From contig SOIY01000216.1 in the NCBI GenBank assembly GCA_004376785.1, positions 1 through 8,227 on the forward strand: DNA of 8,227 nt, in the 5' to 3' direction. The position numbers and the translations under genes were made by a program. A model generated the notes under the pieces. That model saw only the letters and a program-made list of their open reading frames with translations. It had not been told where the DNA came from and ran no database searches. Each line of letters starts with the position of its first letter. The stretch's first letter is position 1. This DNA is from Candidatus Stahliibacteriota bacterium (GTDB lineage Bacteria > Hydrothermota > Tepidihabitantia > SM23-42). Shown here piece by piece: positions 1 through 6,802 of the stretch.

Positions 1-91
1 AGTAAACCCCGCCATAAATGGCGAGCCCTAAAAAATATGGTTTCAACAATGAGGTTAATCTGGTCAAAAATGCAGATTTCTTGTATTCCAT
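1..91 (-). CDS. Possible N-terminal part of an unknown membrane protein, cut by the window edge
   Basis: An open frame starts at an ATG (89-91) and runs 30 codons off the left edge without a stop. The peptide begins MEYKKSAF, is basic at first, and then has a hydrophobic stretch (roughly residues 18-30, PYFLGLAIYGGVY) that could be the first membrane helix. A GGAAAG at 101-106 lies 9 nt before the ATG and could act as a ribosome binding site. The frame starts 33 bp after the carbamate kinase stop, so it could be cotranscribed with it. Against it: the start codon and the possible binding site lie inside repeat-like GC-rich sequence (81-118), and a perfect palindrome sits at 10-23. I do not recognise a family from so short a piece. 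Confidence 0.35.
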   Translation of the reverse strand, partial: MEYKKSAFLTRLTSLLKPYFLGLAIYGGVY

Positions 92-118
92 GGGGCGAGG
101 CTTTCCAACGGGGTAAAT
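81..118. repeat. Repeat-like GC-rich motif, related to 1227-1248
   Basis: Plus-strand positions 81-99 (TTGTATTCCATGGGGCGAG) closely match 1227-1248, which has the same text with a 3-nt ATT insertion and two substitutions. Immediately after it, 103-118 (TTCCAACGGGGTAAAT) looks like a diverged version of the same TTCCA-GGGG word. The two main copies flank the carbamate kinase gene in direct orientation. Motif resemblance is seen directly; calling it an interspersed genomic repeat is inference. Confidence 0.4.
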
Positions 119-124
119 TAAAAA

Positions 125-1069
125 TTAACTGAAATTTCTTACAATCCTGGTTCCGGCATTTCCTAAAACTGCTTGTTTTGCTTTTTCAAGTGAGGTAATA
201 ATTACTTGTTTGCCTCCACTTTCTAAAAAGCTGATCGCCGCTTCAATCTTTGGGCCCATGCTACCTGGAGGGAATTGACCCTCTGCTAAATATTTTTTTG
301 CTTCCAATACTGTAATCTGTTCCAATTTTCTTTGATCCGGTTTATTAAAATTGATATATACGTTTTCGACATTAGTTAGACTCACAAATGTCTGGGCGCT
401 AATATCGTGTGCCAAAACTGCGGATGCACGGTCTTTATCAATCACTGCATCAACGCCTTCGTATGTGCCATCAATTTCTACGTAAACAGGAATACCACCA
501 CCTCCTGCAGCAATGACGATTACTTCCTGGTCAACCAATTGCTGAATAATTCCTCGGTTCACAATTCTTATTGGTATTGGTGATGGTACGACCCGACGAT
601 AACCCCTGCCTGAGTCTTCTTTGATTACCCAGTTGAAGTTTATCGCAAGATTTTCTGCTTGTTTTCTAGTATAAAAAGGTCCGATAAATTTTGTGGGATT
701 TATTATTGAAGGGTCATTAGGGTCTACGATTACCTGTGTAACAATAGTTACTACACTACGTTTTATGTCGATACTGTGTAATTTGTTCTGAAGACTCTGT
801 TCAACCATATAACCCATACTACCTTCAGTATCAGCTACAATAATTCCTAAAGGCAGTGCGGGAATATCTTCTGCAGTCCTTTCTACTCTTAATAGGGCAT
901 TACCAACCTGCGGGCCATTGCCATGGGTAATGGCTAAATTATAACCTTCCTGAATCAGTTCAACAATACTTTCCAGGCTCTTTCGAGTATTTGCAAATTG
1001 CTCATGGATGTTTTCCTTGCCAGTTGAAGCAATGGCATTTCCACCCAGAGCAATAACTGCCTTCTTCAT
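125..1069 (-). CDS. arcC: Carbamate kinase
   Basis: Carbamate kinase is an amino acid kinase-fold enzyme of the cytoplasm that interconverts carbamoyl phosphate plus ADP and carbamate (ammonia plus CO2) plus ATP. It usually closes arginine-deiminase, agmatine or allantoin catabolism and yields ATP. The 314 residues match the usual length of 310-320. Visible motifs are the N-terminal ALGGNAI (7-13), HGNGPQVG (49-56), GRGYRRVVPSP (154-164), the AAGGGGIPV loop (187-195), DAVIDKDRASAVLA (207-220) and PPGSMGPKIEAA (267-278), in family order. No arginine deiminase or ornithine transcarbamylase gene lies in the window, so the carbamoyl phosphate source is unknown. The ATG at 1069 is supported by a near-consensus promoter ending 5 nt upstream and by the conserved MKKAVIALGGNA beginning. 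There is no Shine-Dalgarno. Confidence 0.95.
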   Translation of the reverse strand: MKKAVIALGGNAIASTGKENIHEQFANTRKSLESIVELIQEGYNLAITHGNGPQVGNALLRVERTAEDIPALPLGIIVADTEGSMGYMVEQSLQNKLHSIDIKRSVVTIVTQVIVDPNDPSIINPTKFIGPFYTRKQAENLAINFNWVIKEDSGRGYRRVVPSPIPIRIVNRGIIQQLVDQEVIVIAAGGGGIPVYVEIDGTYEGVDAVIDKDRASAVLAHDISAQTFVSLTNVENVYINFNKPDQRKLEQITVLEAKKYLAEGQFPPGSMGPKIEAAISFLESGGKQVIITSLEKAKQAVLGNAGTRIVRNFS

Positions 1070-1074
1070 TTTAA

Positions 1075-1102
1075 ATTATAGAGATAGATGAAAAAAAGTC
1101 AA
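1075..1102 (-). promoter_or_regulatory. Near-consensus promoter of carbamate kinase, predicted leaderless
   Basis: On the minus strand TTGACT (1097-1102) is followed by a 16-bp spacer and a perfect TATAAT (1075-1080). Only 5 nt separate the -10 box from the ATG at 1069, so the expected transcription start falls on or next to the A of the start codon. The spacing is the same as in front of the DUF1844 gene at 1630. The -35 box overlaps the TGA that ends the cryptic frame at 1099-1225. Confidence 0.75.
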
Positions 1103-1225
1103 TATAAGAAATTTTTGAGCCAGGTCTTTGCTTGCTCTACTTCTTTAAATTTCTTTACTGACTTAAGGAATAAATAATTATTATTTACAATTTTTCTTAC
1201 AATCTCAAAATTGTATCTTAATCAT
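1099..1225 (-). pseudogene. Possible degraded or frameshifted small gene (about 41 codons)
   Basis: Minus-strand frame 1221-1099 is open for 40 codons and ends in TGA at 1099-1101. Its peptide is protein-like, with basic and hydrophobic residues alternating as in helices (for example KKFKEVEQAKTWLKNF near the end), but it has no usual start codon. An ATG at 1223-1225 in the next frame reads MIKIQF and then hits TGA at 1205-1207. Removing one T from the TTTT run at 1207-1210 would join the two into a 41-codon gene. No -35 box is visible upstream; AATAAT lies 5 nt before the ATG. It could be a remnant, a sequence error, or chance in AT-rich DNA. I recognise no family. Confidence 0.25.
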
Positions 1226-1226
1226 T

Positions 1227-1248
1227 TTGTATTATTCCACAGGGCGAG
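1227..1248. repeat. Second copy of the TTCCA-GGGCGAG motif
   Basis: This is a 22-nt stretch starting TTGTATTATTCCACAGGGCG, closely resembling 81-99 in the same orientation (differences: one ATT insertion, two substitutions). It is locally GC-rich inside an AT-rich intergenic region of about 230 bp between DUF1844 and carbamate kinase. Apart from this motif, the cryptic 41-codon frame and the carbamate kinase promoter, I see nothing else in 1070-1297. Confidence 0.4.
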
Positions 1249-1297
1249 CTGCTATGCCTTAAAACAATCAACGAATAACCGTTCTAATACAACCTTA

Positions 1298-1630
1298 TTA
1301 TTTTGCAAAGTTCAATCTTAAATTTGTAAGACGGGTCTGGATATCCTTTTTCTGTTCAGGGCTAAGTTGCTGTTCCACGGTTTTAAACAGAAGATCTATA
1401 GTGTCAATCGCAAGCCTTGCCTCTTCAATGTCCTTCTTATGTTTTTGTGTTTCTGGATGAACAACAAGATCCATATATGCCCACGCCTTTCCCTCTAAAG
1501 ATAGAATATTGAAATAAATAAGGTCTTTTACCTTTATGGGTTCTTCTAATAATTGAGGTTTTTCCTCTTTTTTTTCTTCTTCCCTTTTATTTATCTTATT
1601 TTCTTCCGGTGTATTATTCTCTTTATCCAT
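1298..1630 (-). CDS. DUF1844 family protein
   Basis: A 110-residue soluble protein. The first 30 or so residues are a charged, low-complexity tail rich in E, K and N. The remainder matches the DUF1844 pattern as I know it: a helix around FNILSLEGKAWAYMDL (40-55), a proline-containing turn VVHPETQKHKKDIEEAR, then AIDTIDLLFKTVEQQLSPEQ and a final leucine/arginine helix. Such proteins are small, helical, widespread in bacteria and functionally uncharacterised; no catalytic residues are apparent. The gene follows the methyltransferase by 40 bp, but that gap is filled by its own consensus promoter, so it is probably an independent unit. The start at 1630 is fixed by that promoter, which ends 5 nt before the ATG. 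No Shine-Dalgarno is present. Family call is fairly firm; role unknown. Confidence 0.8.
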   Translation of the reverse strand: MDKENNTPEENKINKREEEKKEEKPQLLEEPIKVKDLIYFNILSLEGKAWAYMDLVVHPETQKHKKDIEEARLAIDTIDLLFKTVEQQLSPEQKKDIQTRLTNLRLNFAK

Positions 1631-1635
1631 GCAAA

Positions 1636-1663
1636 ATTATACTAAAAAAATTTTCGAAGTCAA
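1636..1663 (-). promoter_or_regulatory. Consensus promoter of the DUF1844 gene, predicted leaderless
   Basis: Minus-strand TTGACT (1658-1663), 16-bp spacer, perfect TATAAT (1636-1641), then TTTGC and the ATG at 1630. It is identical in boxes and spacing to the carbamate kinase promoter and fits entirely into the 40-bp gap after the methyltransferase stop codon. The transcript should begin at or within a base or two of the start codon. Confidence 0.75.
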
Positions 1664-1670
1664 TGGTTTT

Positions 1671-2552
1671 TCATCTTTTTCTCGCCCACATAAAAATATA
1701 CTCGCCACGCAAGAACCGTAATTTTATTATAGCATCATCAATTCGTTTGAAGAATTTTATGATTTTATATCTTAAAACTTTATTACCATATACATAAGGT
1801 GCTACATAGTAGCTTATCGCAAGTGCCGTCTTAAAAGTCTGTACCTCGAGATATTTCTTTATAGCACATAACATTTCTAATTTGGTTATTCCTTCAAAGG
1901 GTGCCTTTTGTGTGGCTGCTTTCTTTAAAACTTTGCTCCTTAGTTTTCTCAATATTTTTATTTTACTAATTACAGGAAGTGTGAAAATAATCATTATAAC
2001 AATTTTATTCCAAAAACATGCACTAATGTGCTCAAAGATAATTAATTTACCATCTGGCTTTAACCATTCTGTCATTTTTTTAATTATCAGTTCGATATCT
2101 GGTATATGGTGCAATGAGTCCCAGGTCACTATCAGATCAAAGACTGATTTTTTAAACGATGCCATTTGTATGGGACACGCAATGTAGTTTATATTACCTG
2201 CAACATTCTCTAATTTTTTTAATTTCTTAAAATATTTCTGGGCAATAGTGATTCTTTCTTTGCTCATGTCTACGCCTGTTACATTCATCCCTGCCCTTGC
2301 CAATTCCAATGATAACCAACCAGTTCCACAACCTATATCTAGAACGTTGCCACCTCTATTTTCTGATGCCTTGCTGATGATAAATCTCCGATACTCTCCT
2401 CTAAGAATATCTTCAATCACCGGATCATCCCATATATAAAATATATCCTTACTTATAGTTACCTTCCTAATATCTGGAACACTACCTTCGTTCTCGATTC
2501 TTTTATCCCAGTATTCAGATTCTGCATCGAAATTTCGTGAAAGGATTTCCAT
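1671..2552 (-). CDS. Class I SAM-dependent methyltransferase
   Basis: A 293-residue protein with a Rossmann-like methyltransferase domain at about 50-175. The SAM-binding motif is VLDIGCGTGWLSLELARAG (70-88), the acidic residue ending strand 2 is in VTGVDMS (91-97), and motif IV is DLIVTWDSLHHIPD (139-152), followed by LKPDGKLIIFEH (164-175). After the core comes a hydrophobic stretch (about 184-195, IVIMIIFTLPVI) and a basic C-terminal region, which may contact a membrane or a lipid-like or bulky substrate; that is inference. The ATG starts 2 bp after the radical SAM stop with no Shine-Dalgarno, which suggests translational coupling. The substrate cannot be told from sequence. The neighbours suggest it works with the radical SAM and QueG-like proteins in one pathway. 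Confidence 0.88.
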   Translation of the reverse strand: MEILSRNFDAESEYWDKRIENEGSVPDIRKVTISKDIFYIWDDPVIEDILRGEYRRFIISKASENRGGNVLDIGCGTGWLSLELARAGMNVTGVDMSKERITIAQKYFKKLKKLENVAGNINYIACPIQMASFKKSVFDLIVTWDSLHHIPDIELIIKKMTEWLKPDGKLIIFEHISACFWNKIVIMIIFTLPVISKIKILRKLRSKVLKKAATQKAPFEGITKLEMLCAIKKYLEVQTFKTALAISYYVAPYVYGNKVLRYKIIKFFKRIDDAIIKLRFLRGEYIFMWARKR

Positions 2553-2554
2553 TG

Positions 2555-3670
2555 TTAATCGTAAAAATAGCAGCAGGCACGGCAGACTGGAAATAATTGA
2601 TTGTTTTTTATACGGCGGCGCAGCGTCCTCATCTTTTTATTGTTCCAGAGGACATTAAAGTTTTTTTCTCTACAATTCCCCAGAATATAATCAGGGCAGG
2701 ATTCTACGTCGCCTGAGGCAAGGATTGTTGCTGTTTTCCACATAGCCCGGCACTTACCATGAAAAATCGAATAGAAATAGGGATCCACATTGTAGTATGC
2801 CTTTAATTGTTCAGGATTAAATGAAGGAAAAATTTCAATGGGTATACCGCGTTCTTTTTGCAAGTTTTCAAGTAAATTTTGAATTTTAGTAAAATTCTCT
2901 GGTGTATTACAGGGAATATCTGCGCCCTGCCAGTAATTTAAATTGTGGTGCAGATTTTTTTTCAAGAAGAGACGATGGACAGCAAGACTTTTCGAATCAA
3001 TGAACAGCGGGTGCAAAAATTGTATGCTCTCGGCTTGAATATCATACCCTATTTTTATCACCTCTTGCATTGCAGGTTCATTTGTGAAGTTCAACATGGA
3101 ATTTATGCGTATTACTGGTAATCTGCCATGTTTTTTCAATTTATTCATTTTAGCCAGCCCTGTCATGACGCGGTCAAACGTGCCCTTAACACCTCGGATT
3201 TTATCATGTATTTGTTTTGGCCCATCAATCGATATATGTATTTTATTTACATTCATACGTATGATCTCTTTTGCATATTCACTTAAGAAAGTACCATTAG
3301 TTGTGATTACCAAAAATAAGCCGCTTTTCTTTATGTACGATATTAGGTCAACAATTCCTGGATAAACAAATGGTTCTCCTCCTGATAAATGAATTCGGGG
3401 TTGAAATCTTTTTATCTGGTCTATTATCTTAATCCAGCTTTCTATTTCCATTTCAGGGTTGGGCTTTCTGAGTCTTTCAAAGCACATTGAACATTTTAAA
3501 TTACATCGGTCTGTTGGATAAAAATTGATTGCTTCAGGAGGAAGTGCCCTGGCTTTTAATAAACTGGAAAAGGTATAACTCGATTTCGAACCCAGTCTGC
3601 GCCATATTAGCAAAGGTGCATTCTGGGGATTATATATTAAGGTTCTTAATTTTTTTGCTATCTTGGTCAT
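2555..3670 (-). CDS. Radical SAM protein with C-terminal SPASM-type domain
   Basis: A 371-residue iron-sulfur enzyme. The radical SAM cluster motif CNLKCSMC (C56, C60, C63; CxxxCxxC) follows FYPTDR, with the SAM-binding GGEP at 97-100 and HISIDGP (145-151) in the barrel. The C-terminal part carries auxiliary-cluster cysteines C307, C325, C333, C363, C366 and C367, laid out as in SPASM domains, including the GDVESCPDYILGNCRE and PVCRACC segments; C254 is an extra candidate. SPASM proteins mature peptides or enzymes or act on small molecules such as sugars, by radical chemistry in the cytoplasm. The ATG lies 1 bp after the QueG-like stop (TAATATG) without a Shine-Dalgarno, so translation is likely coupled. 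No precursor peptide gene is visible next to it. The substrate is unknown. Confidence 0.9.
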   Translation of the reverse strand: MTKIAKKLRTLIYNPQNAPLLIWRRLGSKSSYTFSSLLKARALPPEAINFYPTDRCNLKCSMCFERLRKPNPEMEIESWIKIIDQIKRFQPRIHLSGGEPFVYPGIVDLISYIKKSGLFLVITTNGTFLSEYAKEIIRMNVNKIHISIDGPKQIHDKIRGVKGTFDRVMTGLAKMNKLKKHGRLPVIRINSMLNFTNEPAMQEVIKIGYDIQAESIQFLHPLFIDSKSLAVHRLFLKKNLHHNLNYWQGADIPCNTPENFTKIQNLLENLQKERGIPIEIFPSFNPEQLKAYYNVDPYFYSIFHGKCRAMWKTATILASGDVESCPDYILGNCREKNFNVLWNNKKMRTLRRRIKNNQLFPVCRACCYFYD

Positions 3671-3671
3671 A

Positions 3672-4700
3672 TTAAAAATTTGCTATTGCCCACTGAGCAG
3701 TTTTAGAAAATATTTCATCTTGGATTCTGGCAAACTTTTTTAGAATTGGTAGTGTTTTTTTATCTTTTATATTCCCGAGGGCGATGAGTGCATTTCTTTG
3801 TATCGCTTTAAAATTTATCCATGTGGCAGTAATCTGATTATTTGGGAATCTTTGTCTGTACTCGGTTTCATCCATTTGCAAAATACCTAATAATGATATA
3901 GATGATCCAACATAACCTAAATCTGTACGTGGACTGTGTGGTTTCACATTTTCGTTTGCCGGACATACATCCTGGCAGATTGTGCAACCATATAAGCGAT
4001 TTCCCCAGGCGCGGGCAATATCATCAGGAATAATGCCATACCAGTTTGTCAGTGCCTGAATGCATCTATTGCAGTTTAGTACGTAAGGATATGCTATTGC
4101 TGCAGTTGGGCAGGCATCAATACATTTTTGGCAGTTACCACAATCAATTTCACTACTGGCATCAGGTTCAATTTCAATATCGGCTATGATTTCACCAAGG
4201 ACAACCCACGAACCGTACGTTTGATTTATAATAATGCTATGCTTGCCATAATAGCCGATTCCACTACGCTGGGCAATAGGTTTTTCAGGTACAGGACCAT
4301 TTGAAAAGACGCGGTATGTGGCGTTGCTTTCTCTTTTTATGAATTGCCCCAATTTTTTCAGTTTCTTTTTTAAATCAAGATAATAGTTTCTCCAGGTGTA
4401 TCTAGCTATGAGACCATGTGGTTTACCCGGCTCAGACAGGTCTGTTTTTTCATCAGTTAAATAGCACTGGCATGCAGCAATTATTGATTTTGCATTGGGG
4501 AGTTTTGTTTTAACATCACAAAAAGTGTTAATATTATTAATATGGTGATGTCTGTTATTGATAAATAGACCTTTGTTTTTCTGGTCTAATATATTTTTTG
4601 ATGTTCTGGAAAAAGGTTCTGCAGTTGTAATCCTTATTTCATCAATACCAAGCTGGTTGCCAAGATTTTTTATCTCTTTAGCATCAATCACAGCTTTCAC
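3672..4700 (-). CDS. QueG-like cobalamin/double [4Fe-4S] protein, atypical active site
   Basis: A 342-residue protein of the epoxyqueuosine reductase (QueG) family, which uses cobalamin and two [4Fe-4S] clusters to reduce epoxyqueuosine to queuosine in tRNA. First cluster: CGNCQKCIDACP (C187, C190, C193, C197). Second: C213 with C239, C242, C246 (GCTICQDVCP). The region EKPIAQRSGIGYYGKHS (139-155) corresponds to the cobalamin-site segment, and HEAT-like helices follow at about 294-342. True QueG proteins have a D-T-G-P segment whose Asp is the proposed proton donor; here it reads S133-N134-G-P, so the Asp is missing. It may act on another substrate or be a non-reductase paralogue. The start is GTG (cac at 4698-4700) with no Shine-Dalgarno or clear promoter; a second GTG three codons on is possible. 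It leads the tightly spaced QueG-like/radical SAM/methyltransferase set. Confidence 0.8.
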   Translation of the reverse strand: MKAVIDAKEIKNLGNQLGIDEIRITTAEPFSRTSKNILDQKNKGLFINNRHHHINNINTFCDVKTKLPNAKSIIAACQCYLTDEKTDLSEPGKPHGLIARYTWRNYYLDLKKKLKKLGQFIKRESNATYRVFSNGPVPEKPIAQRSGIGYYGKHSIIINQTYGSWVVLGEIIADIEIEPDASSEIDCGNCQKCIDACPTAAIAYPYVLNCNRCIQALTNWYGIIPDDIARAWGNRLYGCTICQDVCPANENVKPHSPRTDLGYVGSSISLLGILQMDETEYRQRFPNNQITATWINFKAIQRNALIALGNIKDKKTLPILKKFARIQDEIFSKTAQWAIANF

Positions 4701-4711
4701 AAGGAAAAGAT

Positions 4712-4735
4712 GAAGTTGAGAAGTTGGGAAGTTTA
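4712..4735. repeat. 8-bp tandem repeat, three copies
   Basis: GAAGTTGA, GAAGTTGG and GAAGTTTA lie end to end on the plus strand, just upstream of the QueG-like gene. Next to them TTCTGAG (4740-4746) and CTCAGAA (4756-4762) form a 7-bp inverted repeat with a 9-nt loop. The rest of the 131-bp gap holds an imperfect CTACC-T-GGTAG palindrome (4800-4810) and no convincing promoter. The 8-bp period is shared with the repeat at 7099-7130, though the unit differs. Confidence 0.6.
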
Positions 4736-4831
4736 GATCTTCTGAGCTTCATAACCTCAGAACTTCAAAATATCATAGTTTGATGCCTTTAACTCCCCGC
4801 TACCTGGTAGATTCATAAATCAGAGATGCGG

Positions 4832-5059
4832 CTATTTCAAGAGAATCCCAAGAGGAAAGAAAACCAAATATCCGACAACAAGAACTATTGGAGCAAGGGT
4901 AATATCTCCTGCTGCCAGAAGAATGAAACCAATAATAACTAAAATAAGTCCTATGCCAAAGAACATTGTATTCTTTTTTGAAAATTTTGTATCGAGTAAA
5001 AGTTCTTGTTTCTGTTCTTTTTGTTCTTTCTTTTTCTTCTTTTCTTTTTTCTTAGCCAT
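4832..5059 (-). CDS. Small two-helix membrane protein, DUF3098-like
   Basis: A 75-residue protein. Residues 1-30 are strongly basic and hydrophilic (lysine-rich, with glutamate and glutamine), then two hydrophobic helices at about 32-50 and 53-74 are joined by a tight AGDIT turn. The pattern of a short tail, GIGLILVIIGFILLAAG and then TLAPIVLVVGYLVFFPLGILL resembles DUF3098 proteins known from Bacteroidetes and relatives, which often show an ITLAP segment before the second helix. Function is unknown; by positive-inside expectation the lysine-rich end should stay in the cytoplasm. It follows the TPR/PBP lipoprotein gene by 55 bp and has no promoter boxes of its own, so they probably share a transcript. 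AAGGAG upstream gives a strong ribosome binding site and fixes the start. The family link is from memory of the motif. Confidence 0.7.
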   Translation of the reverse strand: MAKKKEKKKKKEQKEQKQELLLDTKFSKKNTMFFGIGLILVIIGFILLAAGDITLAPIVLVVGYLVFFPLGILLK

Positions 5060-5065
5060 TTAGGT

Positions 5066-5072
5066 CTCCTTT
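5066..5072 (-). promoter_or_regulatory. Strong Shine-Dalgarno of the small membrane protein
   Basis: The minus strand reads AAAGGAG about 6 nt before the ATG at 5059. It is the only clear Shine-Dalgarno in the window, and it serves a gene internal to a transcript, whereas the genes preceded by promoters have none. This supports a split between leaderless first genes and Shine-Dalgarno-driven internal ones. Confidence 0.65.
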
Positions 5073-5114
5073 TTTAAAACATACACAAATTCGCATAATT
5101 CATTAATAACATCA

Positions 5115-6752
5115 TCATTTTGAAACTTCTGCTAATTTTTTAAATTCACCATTTTGTATCTGGTAAATATTTGAAGCTTTGCTATATTTTAAAACCTTTG
5201 ATATTAATCCTGGCAGAGCACTTCGGTCATACTTTTTAAGTTCGCTCAATCGCCATAGAGTGTAAAAGAATTTGGCTGCAAAATCACCCTCTTTATAACC
5301 CTGTTTTTTGAACTCTGCCAAGGTGAGACTATCAATAGCTGAAGGTGCTGCAAAGATTGCCCCCTCAACATATTTTTCGCCGAGGCGCGGAACCTTTTCA
5401 TGATTAAACGTGCCTATGCCTAAAAGTTGTATATGCTCCAAGCCGTAGTATGCAATCTGTGGTGCACTATTTATTATCATATCCTTGTCCATTGGTAAAA
5501 AGATGGCTTCAGGACTTTTTTCTTCTATTGTTTCCGTCTCCCATTTCAAAGTAATTGAGTCGGGTTGAAAACTGACCATTGAAACAACCTCACGATTATT
5601 CTTTATAATCTCTTTCGCAAAAAAATCAGCAACCCCTTTATACTTGGCAATATCCGGATATAAGATTGCGAATTTTCTTATTCCGAGGTCATACATACTG
5701 TATAGTGCAATCGCTTTTGCCTGTTCTTCGTCGCTCTGGCCTGCAGTAAAAATATAGGGTAGAGTTGCAAACTTTGGCTCTGAAGTCATTGGGAGAATTA
5801 CAGGAATCCCTTTACCATAAGCCAGACCACAAACGCCAAATGCTTCAATCAAACGGATCGGTGCGATAAGAAAATCAACGTGTATATCATCAATCAATTT
5901 TGCCGCAGCAATGGTTGCCTCAATAGGGTCAGATTTAGTGTCGAGATAATGGATCGAAAAGGGTAGATTTTTTTTCTTGTTAAATATATTAATGATTTCT
6001 AATAATTCCTGCCCATAATTGGTGTATTCTCCTGTCAATGATAACAAAATGCCTGCCCGTCCTGTTGTTGTACCAAGGCCGATAAATCTTTTATATTCTT
6101 CAACTTCAAATGTATATTGAGTATTAGGAAAGCGTCTTAATAACAGGTTAAAATCGCGTTCTGCTTCTTTCTTTTTACCTTCACGCGCCTCAATCTGAGC
6201 AAGGTTATACAGAATGTGTTCATCAATTGCATCTGCCATAAAGATTCTATGTATTTTTTCTAATTGTTTTATTGAAAGTTCTGGCAATATCTTGATTATA
6301 CGGTCAAAAGCCTTTTTTTGTCTTGTTGAATCCTTAGTCTGCGTGTAAAATTTTGTAAGATAATAGGTTGCTTTATAATCCTTGCCAAGCTGAAAATAGG
6401 ATTCACCAGCAAGTGAGGTTGCATTAAGACAATACGGTGAATTAGGAAACTCTTTTATAAATTTTTCTCCTAATGATCCTGCACTCTTAAATTTATCCAA
6501 TTTGAAATAGGAAAAGGCAATCAGATATAATGCTGGCTCATAGGCTTCAGTATTTTTATATTTGTCGATAACTTTTTTAAACTCATTGATTGCATTCGAA
6601 TAATCCTTTTCTTTGAAATAAGTATTACCCCTTTCATAAATGACTGCTGCTTTTTCTTCGGCTATACTTGATTCATACTCATCCAAATCAGCCGGGGCAA
6701 AATGAGCGCAAGCAATAAATAGAATAATTATGAACCATAATAGTTTCTTCAT
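5115..6752 (-). CDS. Lipoprotein with TPR domain fused to a periplasmic-binding-protein domain
   Basis: A 545-residue exported protein. The N-terminus is a short basic, hydrophobic signal ending in FIAC, with C15 as likely lipidation site. Residues about 33-220 are TPR-type helical pairs, first of the outer-membrane-lipoprotein kind (AAVIYERGNTYFKEKDYSNA, then ALYLIAFSYFKLDKFKSA). From about 230 to the end lies a type 1 periplasmic-binding fold, like branched-chain amino acid receptors: GILLSLTGEYTNYGQE (234-249), then LIAPIR, GIPVILPMTSEP and AILYPD. No ABC permease genes adjoin, which argues against a transporter receptor. The same domain order occurs in LpoA, the lipoprotein activator of penicillin-binding protein 1A, so a cell-envelope role is possible; that is inference. 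The start is set by a promoter ending 6 nt upstream. Confidence 0.85.
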   Translation of the reverse strand: MKKLLWFIIILFIACAHFAPADLDEYESSIAEEKAAVIYERGNTYFKEKDYSNAINEFKKVIDKYKNTEAYEPALYLIAFSYFKLDKFKSAGSLGEKFIKEFPNSPYCLNATSLAGESYFQLGKDYKATYYLTKFYTQTKDSTRQKKAFDRIIKILPELSIKQLEKIHRIFMADAIDEHILYNLAQIEAREGKKKEAERDFNLLLRRFPNTQYTFEVEEYKRFIGLGTTTGRAGILLSLTGEYTNYGQELLEIINIFNKKKNLPFSIHYLDTKSDPIEATIAAAKLIDDIHVDFLIAPIRLIEAFGVCGLAYGKGIPVILPMTSEPKFATLPYIFTAGQSDEEQAKAIALYSMYDLGIRKFAILYPDIAKYKGVADFFAKEIIKNNREVVSMVSFQPDSITLKWETETIEEKSPEAIFLPMDKDMIINSAPQIAYYGLEHIQLLGIGTFNHEKVPRLGEKYVEGAIFAAPSAIDSLTLAEFKKQGYKEGDFAAKFFYTLWRLSELKKYDRSALPGLISKVLKYSKASNIYQIQNGEFKKLAEVSK

Positions 6753-6758
6753 AATTCT

Positions 6759-6786
6759 ATATTAGCCAAAAAAATGTTTATGTCAA
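6759..6786 (-). promoter_or_regulatory. Promoter of the TPR/PBP lipoprotein gene, predicted leaderless
   Basis: Minus-strand consensus TTGACA (6781-6786), 16-bp spacer, TAATAT (6759-6764), then 6 nt to the ATG at 6752. TATAGA at 6756-6761 is an alternative -10 but with a 19-bp spacer. The first base of the -35 box lies 34 nt before the start codon, as upstream of the dehydrogenase gene, and no Shine-Dalgarno is present. Confidence 0.65.
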
Positions 6787-6802
6787 CAGAGACAAGATAA
6801 AT

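Noticed and set aside
10..23. Perfect CGCCAT-AA-ATGGCG palindrome as a terminator
   Set aside because: The 2-nt loop and lack of a following T-run make it a poor terminator; it may belong to the palindromic repeat family or be coding chance within the partial frame.
1609..2439. Plus-strand frames over the methyltransferase and DUF1844 start (1609-1797, 1882-2187, 2248-2439)
   Set aside because: Antisense to well-supported coding sequence; compositions are those of complementary-strand shadows.
3084..3365. Plus-strand 93-codon frame within the radical SAM gene
   Set aside because: Antisense to the conserved radical SAM core and without start signals.
4773..4800. Promoter for the QueG-like gene around TATGAT (4773-4778)
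   Set aside because: No acceptable -35 box at 16-18 bp and the distance to the start differs from all other promoters here.
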